From a virus, in the IMG/VR virus record IMGVR_UViG_3300022690_001351, positions 1 through 59,243 of that record: 59,243 bases of DNA. One strand, given 5' to 3'. This document shows positions 41,118 to 48,475 of this stretch, piece after piece (within the stretch, counting starts at the first letter, position 1; each line of letters opens with the position of its first letter). The notes under the pieces were generated by a model that was given only the letters and a program-made list of their open reading frames with translations, did no database searches and was not told where the DNA came from. A program made the position numbers and the translations under genes.

Positions 41118-42219
41118 CATTAGCATCTCTGGCGTCCTGCTCGGCTTGTAGGCTATATGCATCCTTGACTACAAACTCAAGAGTTGTGGTTGCTCCGTTC
41201 TGATTAGACAGATTGTAGGTTACTGATTTAATAAGCATTTGTGCACGTATTCCATCTTCCTCTACAACATCATCATTGATATTTACCAAGAAATTTGGCT
41301 CCCATACGAAGCCGTCCTTTTCAGCTAGGAATCCGACTACGGTTGCCGCGTAGGTTCGGCTCTTGGCTCTTTCAAAGTTTTGCTTCCAGACGGCACGCTG
41401 TGTAGATGTTTGATCGTCTGAGGCGGACTCAGCATTGATTACAAGCGTTCTTGATCTACGAATTGCATTATCAGTTGATACACCTTTTCTATTTGTTGCA
41501 ACCTCACCATCTGTTACGCTTCCTGTAGGATTAGCACTATAATTATCAGCAGATTTTACTATATATTTATGGAATATATTTGAATGGTCATCATCAAGTT
41601 CTGAGGCTAACACATTGTTATTAGTACCATTCTCTACATGGATTAAATGAGTTTTGATAGTTCGTCCTAAGCCTCTTGTTATAACTATATTACCTAATCC
41701 ATTTGTAGTTATCAAAACCTGTCTTTTTTTAGCAAGCTTTTCAATAAAGGCAAATGCCTTGGTATCAGTCTCAGTTGCCTCAATCTCCTGTCCGTTAAAA
41801 TCAACAATGCCACCACTGGCATCTATAACCTGTATTCTCTCGGATGGCTCTAAATCAGCCTGTACATCCTCAATGACTCGTTCTATAATTGTTTTTAAAC
41901 TAACAGTACCTGTAAATGACAAATCGCCTTGTAAACTAGAATCAATAAAGTCTGCTATTTTACCACGTCCGCTTAAAGTGATAACATTTGAATCAGCCGT
42001 AACTCTGGCTCGACGCTTCTCTACAAAGCCAGTTAAGACAGTTTTACTTTCAAGTTTTACTGCAACCCTATCGCCGACTCTGATAGGAAATTTCTGTCCT
42101 TGTTTTTTTGTTGCAGAAAATTGAAACACGCCTGATCCAGTATCAATTGACCTCGTGACTGAGATTCCATCGAACCCTGTAAACGGAATTGAATTAACTT
42201 CTAAAATAACTTTTGACAT
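41095..42219 (-). CDS. Baseplate hub protein, Mu gp44 / P2 gpD type
   Basis: 374 residues. GDRVAVKLESKTVLTGFVEK, LSGRGKIADFIDSSLQ, then TDTKAFAFIEKLAKKRQVLI and NDDVVEEDGIRAQMLIKSVT fit the hub family. It lies between DNA-circularisation and spike genes as in Mu. No clear ribosome site. Confidence 0.83.
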   Translation of the reverse strand: MSKVILEVNSIPFTGFDGISVTRSIDTGSGVFQFSATKKQGQKFPIRVGDRVAVKLESKTVLTGFVEKRRARVTADSNVITLSGRGKIADFIDSSLQGDLSFTGTVSLKTIIERVIEDVQADLEPSERIQVIDASGGIVDFNGQEIEATETDTKAFAFIEKLAKKRQVLITTNGLGNIVITRGLGRTIKTHLIHVENGTNNNVLASELDDDHSNIFHKYIVKSADNYSANPTGSVTDGEVATNRKGVSTDNAIRRSRTLVINAESASDDQTSTQRAVWKQNFERAKSRTYAATVVGFLAEKDGFVWEPNFLVNINDDVVEEDGIRAQMLIKSVTYNLSNQNGATTTLEFVVKDAYSLQAEQDARDANANQIGGF

Positions 42220-42245
42220 AGAGATAATTTAATATACTATAAAAA

Positions 42246-42272
42246 AATCCTCCGCTGTTTATTTAGGGGATT
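42246..42272 (-). terminator. Possible terminator on the minus strand
   Basis: On the minus strand AATCC and GGATT pair over a 17-base loop and are followed by seven T (down to 42239). It would stop transcription from the RHH gene at 42325 before the gp44 gene. Confidence 0.4.
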
Positions 42273-42286
42273 ATTAGTATAAAGAG

Positions 42287-42320
42287 AACCCAGCGCGGCT
42301 AATGGTCTGTTGGGTTTTTT
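42287..42320 (+). terminator. Terminator on the plus strand
   Basis: AACCCA (42287-42292) pairs with TGGGTT (42311-42316), followed by T. It lies antisense beyond gp44 and could stop read-through from the 38889-41117 cassette. Confidence 0.55.
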
Positions 42321-42324
42321 ATAT

Positions 42325-42519
42325 CTAACTATTATCTTTTAAATCATTTTGTTTTTCAAGTATACGTTCTTCCTTTTCCAGAGCTTTGTCAATTAAATCT
42401 CTGACCCAAGTTGACATGGTATAGTTTTTAGTGAATACAATCTTTTTAATCCTATCACGCACACCAGCACGGGCATTGATTAAGATTGTATCTGGAAATT
42501 GAATAGGTTTTATTGACAT
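42325..42519 (-). CDS. Small ribbon-helix-helix-like protein
   Basis: 64 residues. IQFPDTILINARAGVRDRIK then MSTWVRDLIDKALEKEERIL fits a strand-helix-helix DNA-binding pattern. AAGGATATAAT precedes the ATG. Possible regulator. Confidence 0.55.
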   Translation of the reverse strand: MSIKPIQFPDTILINARAGVRDRIKKIVFTKNYTMSTWVRDLIDKALEKEERILEKQNDLKDNS

Positions 42520-42546
42520 ATTATATCCTTATAAATTATAAGATAA

Positions 42547-43296
42547 TTAAGCGGCATATTGTCGCGCACGTTTGAAAAAGTTACGCTGTGTCATTTTTGA
42601 AGAGGTATCAATCATTGATGTATCTGTTGCATCAACAATATCAAACTTAATCCAATCACCTTTTGCTGTAACCTTGGCAAGTAAATATTCACTGTGCGAA
42701 TATTTATATTCCTGACTGAAAGTCAAGTCGCTTGCTCCTTCCACCCCTGATCGTTTATCATAAATTGGTTTATCTAAAATTACAACTTCATCAACTGCTA
42801 CATCTGCAATGTCAGAGGCAATGGAGTGTTCCGCAGATAGAATTGAGTCACGTGACCGCAACGCTTCTTTAAGTTGCAATTCCTTTTTTTCACTTTTATC
42901 TAAAATTCTTGCCCCGTGTTTTTTCAGTAAATCTTGAACTTCTTTTGATTTGTTTTTTCCTGTTTCTGCTACTGTTATTCCAGCATTAGTTGCGACTGTT
43001 ACTGACGCACCCTTTTTAATTAATAACTCAACCAGCTCTATATTGTCTTTAATTACAGCATAAAGAAGCGGGGAATGGCCGTGGCTAGTTTGAATATTAA
43101 CGTCTGCTCCATGTTGAACCAGTAATCTTGCTACTTCAAATTGTCCCTTTGAACACATTAATAGAAGCGGCGAATCGCCAAGTTCGTCTATATTATTAAT
43201 ATCACTTAGACTTGCGGTTTTTAGCCATTCTTCTACTTTAACAAGTTGTTTTTTTTCGCCACGTAAAGTATTAAATAATTGTTTTAAATTAGGCAT
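42547..43296 (-). CDS. Ankyrin-repeat protein
   Basis: 249 residues. Residues about 35-135 hold three ankyrin repeats (GDSPLLLMCSKGQFEVARLL, then VQHGADVNIQT; LIKKGASVTVAT). The C-terminal 110 residues are a separate domain with no recognised family. Its promoter, leader and first codons are copied, inverted, in front of the gene at 43491. Confidence 0.82.
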   Translation of the reverse strand: MPNLKQLFNTLRGEKKQLVKVEEWLKTASLSDINNIDELGDSPLLLMCSKGQFEVARLLVQHGADVNIQTSHGHSPLLYAVIKDNIELVELLIKKGASVTVATNAGITVAETGKNKSKEVQDLLKKHGARILDKSEKKELQLKEALRSRDSILSAEHSIASDIADVAVDEVVILDKPIYDKRSGVEGASDLTFSQEYKYSHSEYLLAKVTAKGDWIKFDIVDATDTSMIDTSSKMTQRNFFKRARQYAA

Positions 43297-43326
43297 TGTA
43301 GTTCTCCGTTAAATTAAAAATTGTTG
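43279..43326 (-). repeat. 48-bp leader and start module, left copy
   Basis: Leader and first codons of the ankyrin gene. It matches 43461-43508 in inverted orientation with one difference in 48 bases. It includes ACGGAGAACTACA and the codons for M-P-N-L-K-Q. Confidence 0.9.
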
Positions 43327-43341
43327 TGCGCTATATTCATT

Positions 43342-43369
43342 ATAATAGCAGAATAAAAACCTACGTCAA
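43342..43369 (-). promoter_or_regulatory. Promoter of the ankyrin gene
   Basis: On the minus strand TTGACG (43369-43364), 16 bp and TATTAT (43347-43342). It shares TTTTTATT and CTGCTATTATA with the divergent promoter at 43422. Confidence 0.65.
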
Positions 43370-43380
43370 CACTTATTTAA

Positions 43381-43413
43381 AAAAAATATAAAAAAAATAT
43401 AAAAAAAATATAA
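43381..43413. repeat. A-tract tandem repeat
   Basis: Three near-identical AAAAAAATAT units between two divergent promoters. A-tracts bend DNA and could help a regulator control both genes. Confidence 0.6.
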
Positions 43414-43421
43414 GTTACTAG

Positions 43422-43449
43422 TTGACTTTTTATTTAACCCTGCTATTAT
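43422..43449 (+). promoter_or_regulatory. Promoter of the gene at 43491
   Basis: TTGACT (43422-43427), 16 bp and TATTAT (43444-43449). It mirrors the divergent promoter at 43342. Confidence 0.65.
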
Positions 43450-43460
43450 ATAATTATAAC

Positions 43461-43508
43461 CAACAATTTTTAATTTAACGGAGAACTACAATGCCTTATT
43501 TAAAACAA
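43461..43508 (+). repeat. 48-bp leader and start module, right copy
   Basis: Leader and first codons (M-P-Y-L-K-Q) of the gene at 43491, 47 of 48 bases identical to the inverted copy at 43279-43326. Confidence 0.9.
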
Positions 43509-43910
43509 AAGGATAAAGGTGCGCCGTTCGCATATCAAAGATGGTTGGATTCTGCATTCAAGCCTTTATATCTAGCACATGAATGGGAGAATTCACCTAG
43601 CAGTAACTGGGAGGCAGATGATATATTCATTTATACAGATGATAATGACTGGGCAAAGATGGATTGCATGCAACACTTTTATTACGAGAACGATATAAAC
43701 ATTGAAAATCCCCCGACGAGCGAGGATGATTTTATAAATTGGTTTAGCGTACCCGAACCATTATATTTGCATCTCAAACAATGTGGTGCAGTCGTGGGGT
43801 GGTGCAATGAATTATATTTATTTGGTTGGGTAAATAATGATTACATCACACCATATTTAAAATGTACGGATGAAATTCCGCATTTAAAAAATGCGTTCCA
43901 AGCAACATAA
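43491..43910 (+). CDS. Hypothetical protein sharing its start with the ankyrin gene
   Basis: 139 residues, Trp- and acid-rich (HEWENSPSSNWEADDIF, then FGWVNNDYITPYL). Only the first six residues match the divergent ankyrin protein. ACGGAGAACTACA precedes the ATG. Function unknown; co-regulation with the ankyrin gene is likely. Confidence 0.6.
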   Translation: MPYLKQKDKGAPFAYQRWLDSAFKPLYLAHEWENSPSSNWEADDIFIYTDDNDWAKMDCMQHFYYENDINIENPPTSEDDFINWFSVPEPLYLHLKQCGAVVGWCNELYLFGWVNNDYITPYLKCTDEIPHLKNAFQAT

Positions 43911-43918
43911 CATACGAA

Positions 43919-43937
43919 GGGGGTAACCCCCCCCCCT
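43919..43937. other. GC hairpin with poly-C tract
   Basis: GGGGG-TAA-CCCCC with five further C, between the convergent genes at 43491 and 43937. It may be a transcription block. A second run of seven C (43945-43951) lies in the last codons of the minus gene. No T-run follows, so terminator function is uncertain. Confidence 0.3.
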
Positions 43938-45274
43938 TACGATACCCCCCCAACATTAGTCAAGATATCAACATCACCTGTTATAAAGCTCAAATTATCA
44001 AAATCATTAAGATCGATTATAGCATCCAGTTGATCAAGATTACCATAAAACTCATGTGTAAATACCGTTGCAGGAATAAGATTAGTTTCTACTGTAGTTA
44101 TTTTAGGTGTGCTTACTGATTCTTGTTCAAAGAATTTCCGCATCTCATTTCTTAATGCTGACAATTGAATTCTAGGCTTTATAGTAATTTGTGAAGTATC
44201 CTCATTAATTTTCTGATATTGAGCCTCAAGACTATCTTGCACGTCCTGTAATTGCTTATCATTTTTATATTGTTTCTGTGACGCAAACTGATAGCTCTCT
44301 GCCAATGCTCCCATTTGCATATTATTATTAAGAACAATCCTGTTGTTTATTCTTTCTATTCTGTCCTGTGTTGTGGGCTGTATAGGCACGTCATCATCAC
44401 CAAAGGTAAGCATGGGCTTGTATAGATCAAGACCTGCTTCTGGCGAGCTAGCCGTCCTGCTCGCCGCATCAAATAAACCTATAAAATCATTACCCAAATC
44501 AAAAGCTTTTAAGATATTTGGATTAATCGCGATCACAAAACTCTCAAGAATTGATTGGAAGTCTGATGTTTCTGACAATTGATTAAGTACTTCAATGCCG
44601 CCGACTTGTTCTACTAAAGTCTCAAAAGTTGTTGTAATAGATAAATCTTCAATGCCAGGCAATGAGGCTAGTCCACCAATTCCTCTGATTAGCCCTTGAA
44701 TACCACCAGTTTGTATTGATTCAACTGATGTAACAAAAGTCTCTGCTACACTCAAAAGCTTTTGCTGGGCATCCGAAAAATTAACAACTTTACCATTAGG
44801 ATTGACCCATTCATTCGCAATGTTATTTGATATAGAGTTGAGTACATTTTGCCTACCTTGATTGATTTTAGGTAGATTGTCTGCACTTTCCTCTGGAAAT
44901 ATACTGAGATCAGCTTTTATAAATGTTACTGTAAAATCTGCTATGCCGCCCCTCGATGTTTCCTCTCTTAATGAGTAAGTGGAAACAAAAACATTATGGT
45001 CTCCAAGCTCATGATGTTCTAAAAGCCCTCTGCCCTTTGTATTTAATGCGGTTCTGAAGTCATCACGCTTTTGGATATAATCAGCTCCAGTCCCATGTAT
45101 TCTTAAGGTCAATGCAAATGTATCCTGTAACAGTCCCAAGTCTTGAGTATCACGTCGATCAGTATTTGGGTATTCATGCACAATTAATTTGCGTCCACTT
45201 GTTACGCTGCTGCTTACAGGCAAGCAAGGCACGCCTCTAAATTTACATTGTTGGAATTGTCTAAATATTGTCAT
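43937..45274 (-). CDS. DNA circularisation protein (Mu gp43/gpN-like)
   Basis: 445 residues. FRQFQQCKFRGVPCLPVSSS, HEYPNTDRRDTQDLG, then LRIHGTGADYIQKRDDFRTA and GRGLLEHHELGDHNVFV match the DNA_circ_N domain. It is a tail or baseplate protein between tape measure and hub genes. The start lacks a ribosome site. Confidence 0.87.
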   Translation of the reverse strand: MTIFRQFQQCKFRGVPCLPVSSSVTSGRKLIVHEYPNTDRRDTQDLGLLQDTFALTLRIHGTGADYIQKRDDFRTALNTKGRGLLEHHELGDHNVFVSTYSLREETSRGGIADFTVTFIKADLSIFPEESADNLPKINQGRQNVLNSISNNIANEWVNPNGKVVNFSDAQQKLLSVAETFVTSVESIQTGGIQGLIRGIGGLASLPGIEDLSITTTFETLVEQVGGIEVLNQLSETSDFQSILESFVIAINPNILKAFDLGNDFIGLFDAASRTASSPEAGLDLYKPMLTFGDDDVPIQPTTQDRIERINNRIVLNNNMQMGALAESYQFASQKQYKNDKQLQDVQDSLEAQYQKINEDTSQITIKPRIQLSALRNEMRKFFEQESVSTPKITTVETNLIPATVFTHEFYGNLDQLDAIIDLNDFDNLSFITGDVDILTNVGGVS

Positions 45275-45282
45275 AATAGGGG

Positions 45283-45311
45283 ATTGTAACCCAGTTTATA
45301 AGAAAAATCAA
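45283..45311 (-). promoter_or_regulatory. Promoter of the DNA circularisation gene
   Basis: On the minus strand TTGATT (45311-45306), 17 bp and TACAAT (45288-45283), only 8 bases before the ATG at 45274. A leaderless or nearly leaderless message is likely. Confidence 0.5.
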
Positions 45312-45329
45312 AATAATTATAATTTGTAG

Positions 45330-45358
45330 TTGACAAGTCACCACATAACATGTAGTAT
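45330..45358 (+). promoter_or_regulatory. Conserved-spacer promoter, copy 10 (second spacer type)
   Basis: TTGACA (45330-45335), spacer AGTCACCACATAACATG and TAGTAT (45353-45358). It heads the 45465-49568 cassette. Confidence 0.88.
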
Positions 45359-45436
45359 CTAGTTATTATCAACAGACGCAATCGCAGTTACAGGTTTAAT
45401 CCGCTCAACTGATGCTTTGCTAAGTGATATAAATTA
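45330..45436 (+). repeat. 107-bp promoter-leader repeat, copy B
   Basis: Matches 24185-24291 with one mismatch (just after the -10 box). Includes the promoter and the folded leader. The genes behind the two copies are different. Confidence 0.85.
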
Positions 45437-45464
45437 TTTAACTAACTTTAATTTGGAGACTATT

Positions 45465-45644
45465 ATGATACGTTATAGAAACAATTGCGAACACTGCAAT
45501 ACTGCTGAACATGAATATGCCATAGCTGATGAAATATACGAGTCTATATCTAGTATCAATGAAACGGATGCAGACAAAAAGAAAATTAGAGCAGCTTGCC
45601 TTGCTTACGAGGATGCTCTTAAAAATTGTAAGGAATGTTCTTAA
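45465..45644 (+). CDS. Small Cys-rich helical protein
   Basis: 59 residues from ATG 45465 (TTTGGAGACTATT upstream). Cys pairs at both ends (NNCEHCNTAE and NCKECS) could bind zinc or form disulphides. First gene after the repeat leader. The 109 bases to the next gene hold only its leader. Confidence 0.55.
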   Translation: MIRYRNNCEHCNTAEHEYAIADEIYESISSINETDADKKKIRAACLAYEDALKNCKECS

Positions 45645-45753
45645 ATTTATGGACTTGTTTAATCACATATTTAAGGGTCTGGGATATTCTCACAACCAAA
45701 CAATCTAGGCTTTAAAGCAAGTTCATTTAACTTTAATTAATAGGAGAACTACA

Positions 45754-46236
45754 ATGACTGATTATAATAAATATTTTTTTGATCTTTTAGTAAATGGATC
45801 AAAATATGATGACGAACAATATAATTATAAGCAGCCTACGCTTATGATGAGCAAAGCTACTAATATACCATCAGCACCTGTTAAAATGGAATGCGCGGTA
45901 CGTATTCATAATCAACTTAAGGACTTTTTAAATATCGCTGATTTTAAAGGATTTAAATTAGAGCATGCTCATTTGACTTTTATCCAAGATAGTAAGTTAG
46001 TTAAACTAGTAAATTGTATTATGATGTTACACGATAATATGCCAACAATCGAATTAATAACCAACTCAATAAATATGAATATGAGTATGAGTCACAACAT
46101 GACTGTTGAATGGCTTACTGAGTTTAGCGGTTATTTAAAAAGAGATTATTGTGAATTAGAAAAATATAAAATAGGAAGTCTTGAATATATTAAAATTATA
46201 AAAAAAGCTATTAATGATTTTGGAGAATTAAAATGA
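45754..46236 (+). CDS. Hypothetical protein
   Basis: 160 residues with MTD start; AATAGGAGAACTACA precedes it, close to the leader module of 43461. Helical C-terminal half. No family recognised. Overlaps the next gene by 4 bases. Confidence 0.55.
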   Translation: MTDYNKYFFDLLVNGSKYDDEQYNYKQPTLMMSKATNIPSAPVKMECAVRIHNQLKDFLNIADFKGFKLEHAHLTFIQDSKLVKLVNCIMMLHDNMPTIELITNSINMNMSMSHNMTVEWLTEFSGYLKRDYCELEKYKIGSLEYIKIIKKAINDFGELK

Positions 46237-46475
46237 CTGATTTAAAAACAATTAAAGAAATAAAAGATCAAATCCATGAAGCTATAGCTCGTTTACAAGA
46301 TTATTGTAAAGCTATAAATAATAGAGAGATTAAAGCGTCAGTAGATATGGTTGATGAAATACAATACTTTTTAGACTACATAGGTGTTGATGCAGTGACT
46401 TTAACAAAATGTATATCTGAAATATCTGATTTTCAGACGAAATGTCTTAAAGATAAGAATGAGAATGAAAAATGA
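46233..46475 (+). CDS. Small helical protein
   Basis: 80 residues, MTD start, four short helices (IKDQIHEAIARLQDYCKAI). GGAGAATTAAA precedes the ATG. Overlaps both neighbours by 4 bases. Function unknown. Confidence 0.55.
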   Translation: MTDLKTIKEIKDQIHEAIARLQDYCKAINNREIKASVDMVDEIQYFLDYIGVDAVTLTKCISEISDFQTKCLKDKNENEK

Positions 46476-46903
46476 GCATCATATCAAAAGAAAAAATTGA
46501 AAAGCTTTCGATAGAAGAGATTGAAGCATGTATCAAAGATACAAAAAAACAAATGGAATTTAGGAAGGGCGAGCCATACGTCCATATACATGGTCTTGGA
46601 GATGGTTTTAATTTGCTTGAAGAGGCATTAAAAATATGTGAAGAAGTTCTCAAAGAAAAACAGATGCCAATGACTGCTAGGACAAAATTTAATGACAGAA
46701 ATTTTTTACTCGCAATTGATCGCGTTGAAGATGATCTATTAAAATTAGTTTCATTTATGGTTAAAATAATTAACGGTCAGGTTGAGCCAACAAAAGCGAT
46801 AATTAAACCATTAAAAATCTTTACAAAAGAATTACAGTATTGTGCAAAGGAATTTCCGTCTCGAATAGAACAGATAAAACAGATAATCAAGAAATTGAAA
46901 TAG
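46472..46903 (+). CDS. MSII-family protein fused to a second helical module
   Basis: 143 residues. The front resembles the separate 62-residue protein at 24583. At residue 66-69 MTAR lies in frame where the other locus has the start of its next gene (MTAN), so this looks like two genes joined. The second module is helical. Function unknown. Confidence 0.55.
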   Translation: MSIISKEKIEKLSIEEIEACIKDTKKQMEFRKGEPYVHIHGLGDGFNLLEEALKICEEVLKEKQMPMTARTKFNDRNFLLAIDRVEDDLLKLVSFMVKIINGQVEPTKAIIKPLKIFTKELQYCAKEFPSRIEQIKQIIKKLK

Positions 46904-46916
46904 AAGGAGAAAGGCG

Positions 46917-47216
46917 ATGATACGGAACGGAGATGATAGTAGTTCTGTAGAGGGAGGGGGGGTAGCTCAAACTCTTACGCGTTCTACAGGTAATAATATA
47001 GCAGTTAATATCACTGTTAATATTAATGTAAAAGATACAGCAGAAACTAATATTTTTGATGGTTTAGTAAATAAAATATGTAATAAGATATTAAGAAATA
47101 AAGAAATAAAACAGTTATCAGAAAAAGAATCTTTATATTTAGAAACTGTAGTAAAAGATGCTTTGACAGGTACATATGCACAATTAACTGAAAATATTGA
47201 GGAAAACAATGACTAA
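46917..47216 (+). CDS. Hypothetical protein
   Basis: 99 residues; GAAGGAGAAAGGCG precedes the ATG. Gly/Ser-rich start, a repeated beta stretch (NIAVNITVNINVKD), then helices. No family recognised; similar short folds occur in small regulatory and immunity proteins, but this is not evidence of function. Confidence 0.5.
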   Translation: MIRNGDDSSSVEGGGVAQTLTRSTGNNIAVNITVNINVKDTAETNIFDGLVNKICNKILRNKEIKQLSEKESLYLETVVKDALTGTYAQLTENIEENND

Positions 47217-47469
47217 TAATAAAAATAAGTTTTTTGCTTATGAGATAATAGCTTTGAAAGATAAAGGAGACAGCTTTATACCTTGTAATGAAACGGAAGT
47301 AGAGATATGGGGTCTATTCGGCGTTCTTTATGAGGGCAAAAAGCATGTAACATTAGAGCGAATATATGCAAGTCCTGATCTAAAGGATTGCACAGCAACG
47401 CACTATCGCATTACTGGGCATAAGGACTATTATTTAAGTATGGTGGAGGAAGGCGACGATGATGACTAA
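47209..47469 (+). CDS. Hypothetical protein, paralogue of 5168
   Basis: 86 residues from ATG 47209 (GAGGAAAACA upstream). YEIIALKD, then EVEIWGLFGVLYEGK matches the protein at 5168-5491 in order. The acidic end (EEGDDDD) overlaps a small frame at 47459. Function unknown. Confidence 0.55.
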   Translation: MTNNKNKFFAYEIIALKDKGDSFIPCNETEVEIWGLFGVLYEGKKHVTLERIYASPDLKDCTATHYRITGHKDYYLSMVEEGDDDD

Positions 47470-47521
47470 GCTGTGGCGATATAAAAAAGAATTGAAGAAG
47501 TGGATAAATGCAAGGTACTAA
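47459..47521 (+). CDS. Possible 20-residue peptide
   Basis: MMTKLWRYKKELKKWINARY. GGAGGAAGG upstream and an ATGATGACTAA overlap, as at 748 where a real gene starts, make it plausible. Basic and amphipathic. Confidence 0.35.
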   Translation: MMTKLWRYKKELKKWINARY

Positions 47522-47532
47522 TTCAATTTAAT

Positions 47533-47784
47533 ATGGATATTAAGATGAATGAAAATGTTGTGAATTTATCGCACATGGATACTCTTATGGATGATATTGA
47601 TAAAATGTTTTGTCGGATACTATCGCAAGTAAAATCAAGAGAAGATGCTATTCTTGTTATAGATATGCTAGAAAACAATACTGTAACCTGTATAGAGGAA
47701 TGCCATTCTTTCTTGCCATATGGGAGGATAGTATCCTTTAAAAAGGCGATTAAAAAGGCGATTAAAAAGGAGAGGCTAAAATGA
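47533..47784 (+). CDS. Small helical protein
   Basis: 83 residues if it begins at ATG 47533; GTG 47500 and ATG 47545 are alternatives. No good ribosome site, so it may depend on translation of the upstream peptide. The end holds a 15-base tandem repeat (KKAIKKAIKK). Function unknown. Confidence 0.45.
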   Translation: MDIKMNENVVNLSHMDTLMDDIDKMFCRILSQVKSREDAILVIDMLENNTVTCIEECHSFLPYGRIVSFKKAIKKAIKKERLK

Positions 47785-47983
47785 GTAATTCGATTATAAT
47801 ATTTGGTCTATGTTGTGGAATATTTTTTTCATGACGGGCATAACAGCCACATTGATATCAAAGGCAAAAATAAAAAAAATCAAAGAAAAATATGAGAAAA
47901 AAATTACAGAAATAAAAAAAGAAATAAAAGAAGAAATTAAAAAGTTTAAAAAATAGAAAAGAGTTATTATGTCAAGTAAATTA
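47781..47983 (+). CDS. Membrane coiled-coil protein requiring a -1 frameshift
   Basis: The first frame (47781-47834, MSNSIIIFGLCCGIFFS) has AAGGAGAGG upstream and stops after a run of seven T. A -1 slip at T-TTT-TTC would continue into the second frame (from ATG 47831), giving one membrane span and a Lys/Glu coiled coil ending at 47983. The alternatives are two coupled small genes (17 and 50 residues) or a mutated gene. The size suits a small inner-membrane protein. Confidence 0.4.
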
Positions 47984-48475
47984 AGAATGGCTGCTCAATA
48001 TGGACATGTTGAAAAAGTTATAAAACTTTTAACTAAAGATATTGATATTAATGCTCGTGACTGCAATAATCGTACAGCTTTAAACTTTGCAGTTGCAAAC
48101 GGACATATACATACAACAAAGCTATTAATTGAAAAAGGTGCTGATATTCATACTGTATATGACGATCATTCTCCATTATTACACATAACCACTTTATCAA
48201 AAGATTTATTAATGGCAGAGTTGTTATTAAATGCAGGTGTAAATATTAATGATATATGTGGGGATCGTCGTAGTACAGCATTACATGGGGCTGCCATGAA
48301 TGGCAATGTAGATGTTGTAAAATTTTTGTTAAAAAATAATGCAAATAAATATCTAAAAAATAATAGAGGCGAGACAGCGTTGGATCATGCTAAACACAAT
48401 AAAAATTCTTATTATCGTCGTAAGCGTAAGCAATATGAAGAAATTATAAATCTATTAAAGGAGGGATCAGAGTGA
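47969..48475 (+). CDS. Ankyrin-repeat protein
   Basis: 168 residues with four to five ankyrin repeats (LRMAAQYGHVEKVIKLL; TKLLIEKGADIHTVYD; STALHGAAMNGNVDVVKFLL) and a short basic tail (YYRRKRKQYEEI). No further domain. Third ankyrin gene of the window. Confidence 0.85.
   Translation: MSSKLRMAAQYGHVEKVIKLLTKDIDINARDCNNRTALNFAVANGHIHTTKLLIEKGADIHTVYDDHSPLLHITTLSKDLLMAELLLNAGVNINDICGDRRSTALHGAAMNGNVDVVKFLLKNNANKYLKNNRGETALDHAKHNKNSYYRRKRKQYEEIINLLKEGSE

Noticed and set aside
43919-43951. Phase-variable poly-C tract
   Set aside because: The 10-C run is outside genes and the 7-C run affects only the last residues of the DNA circularisation protein, so a change would have little effect.
24226-45436. 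CRISPR array or transposon ends from repeated sequences
   Set aside because: The repeats are two to three distant promoter-leader copies without regular spacers, and no transposase gene lies between them.
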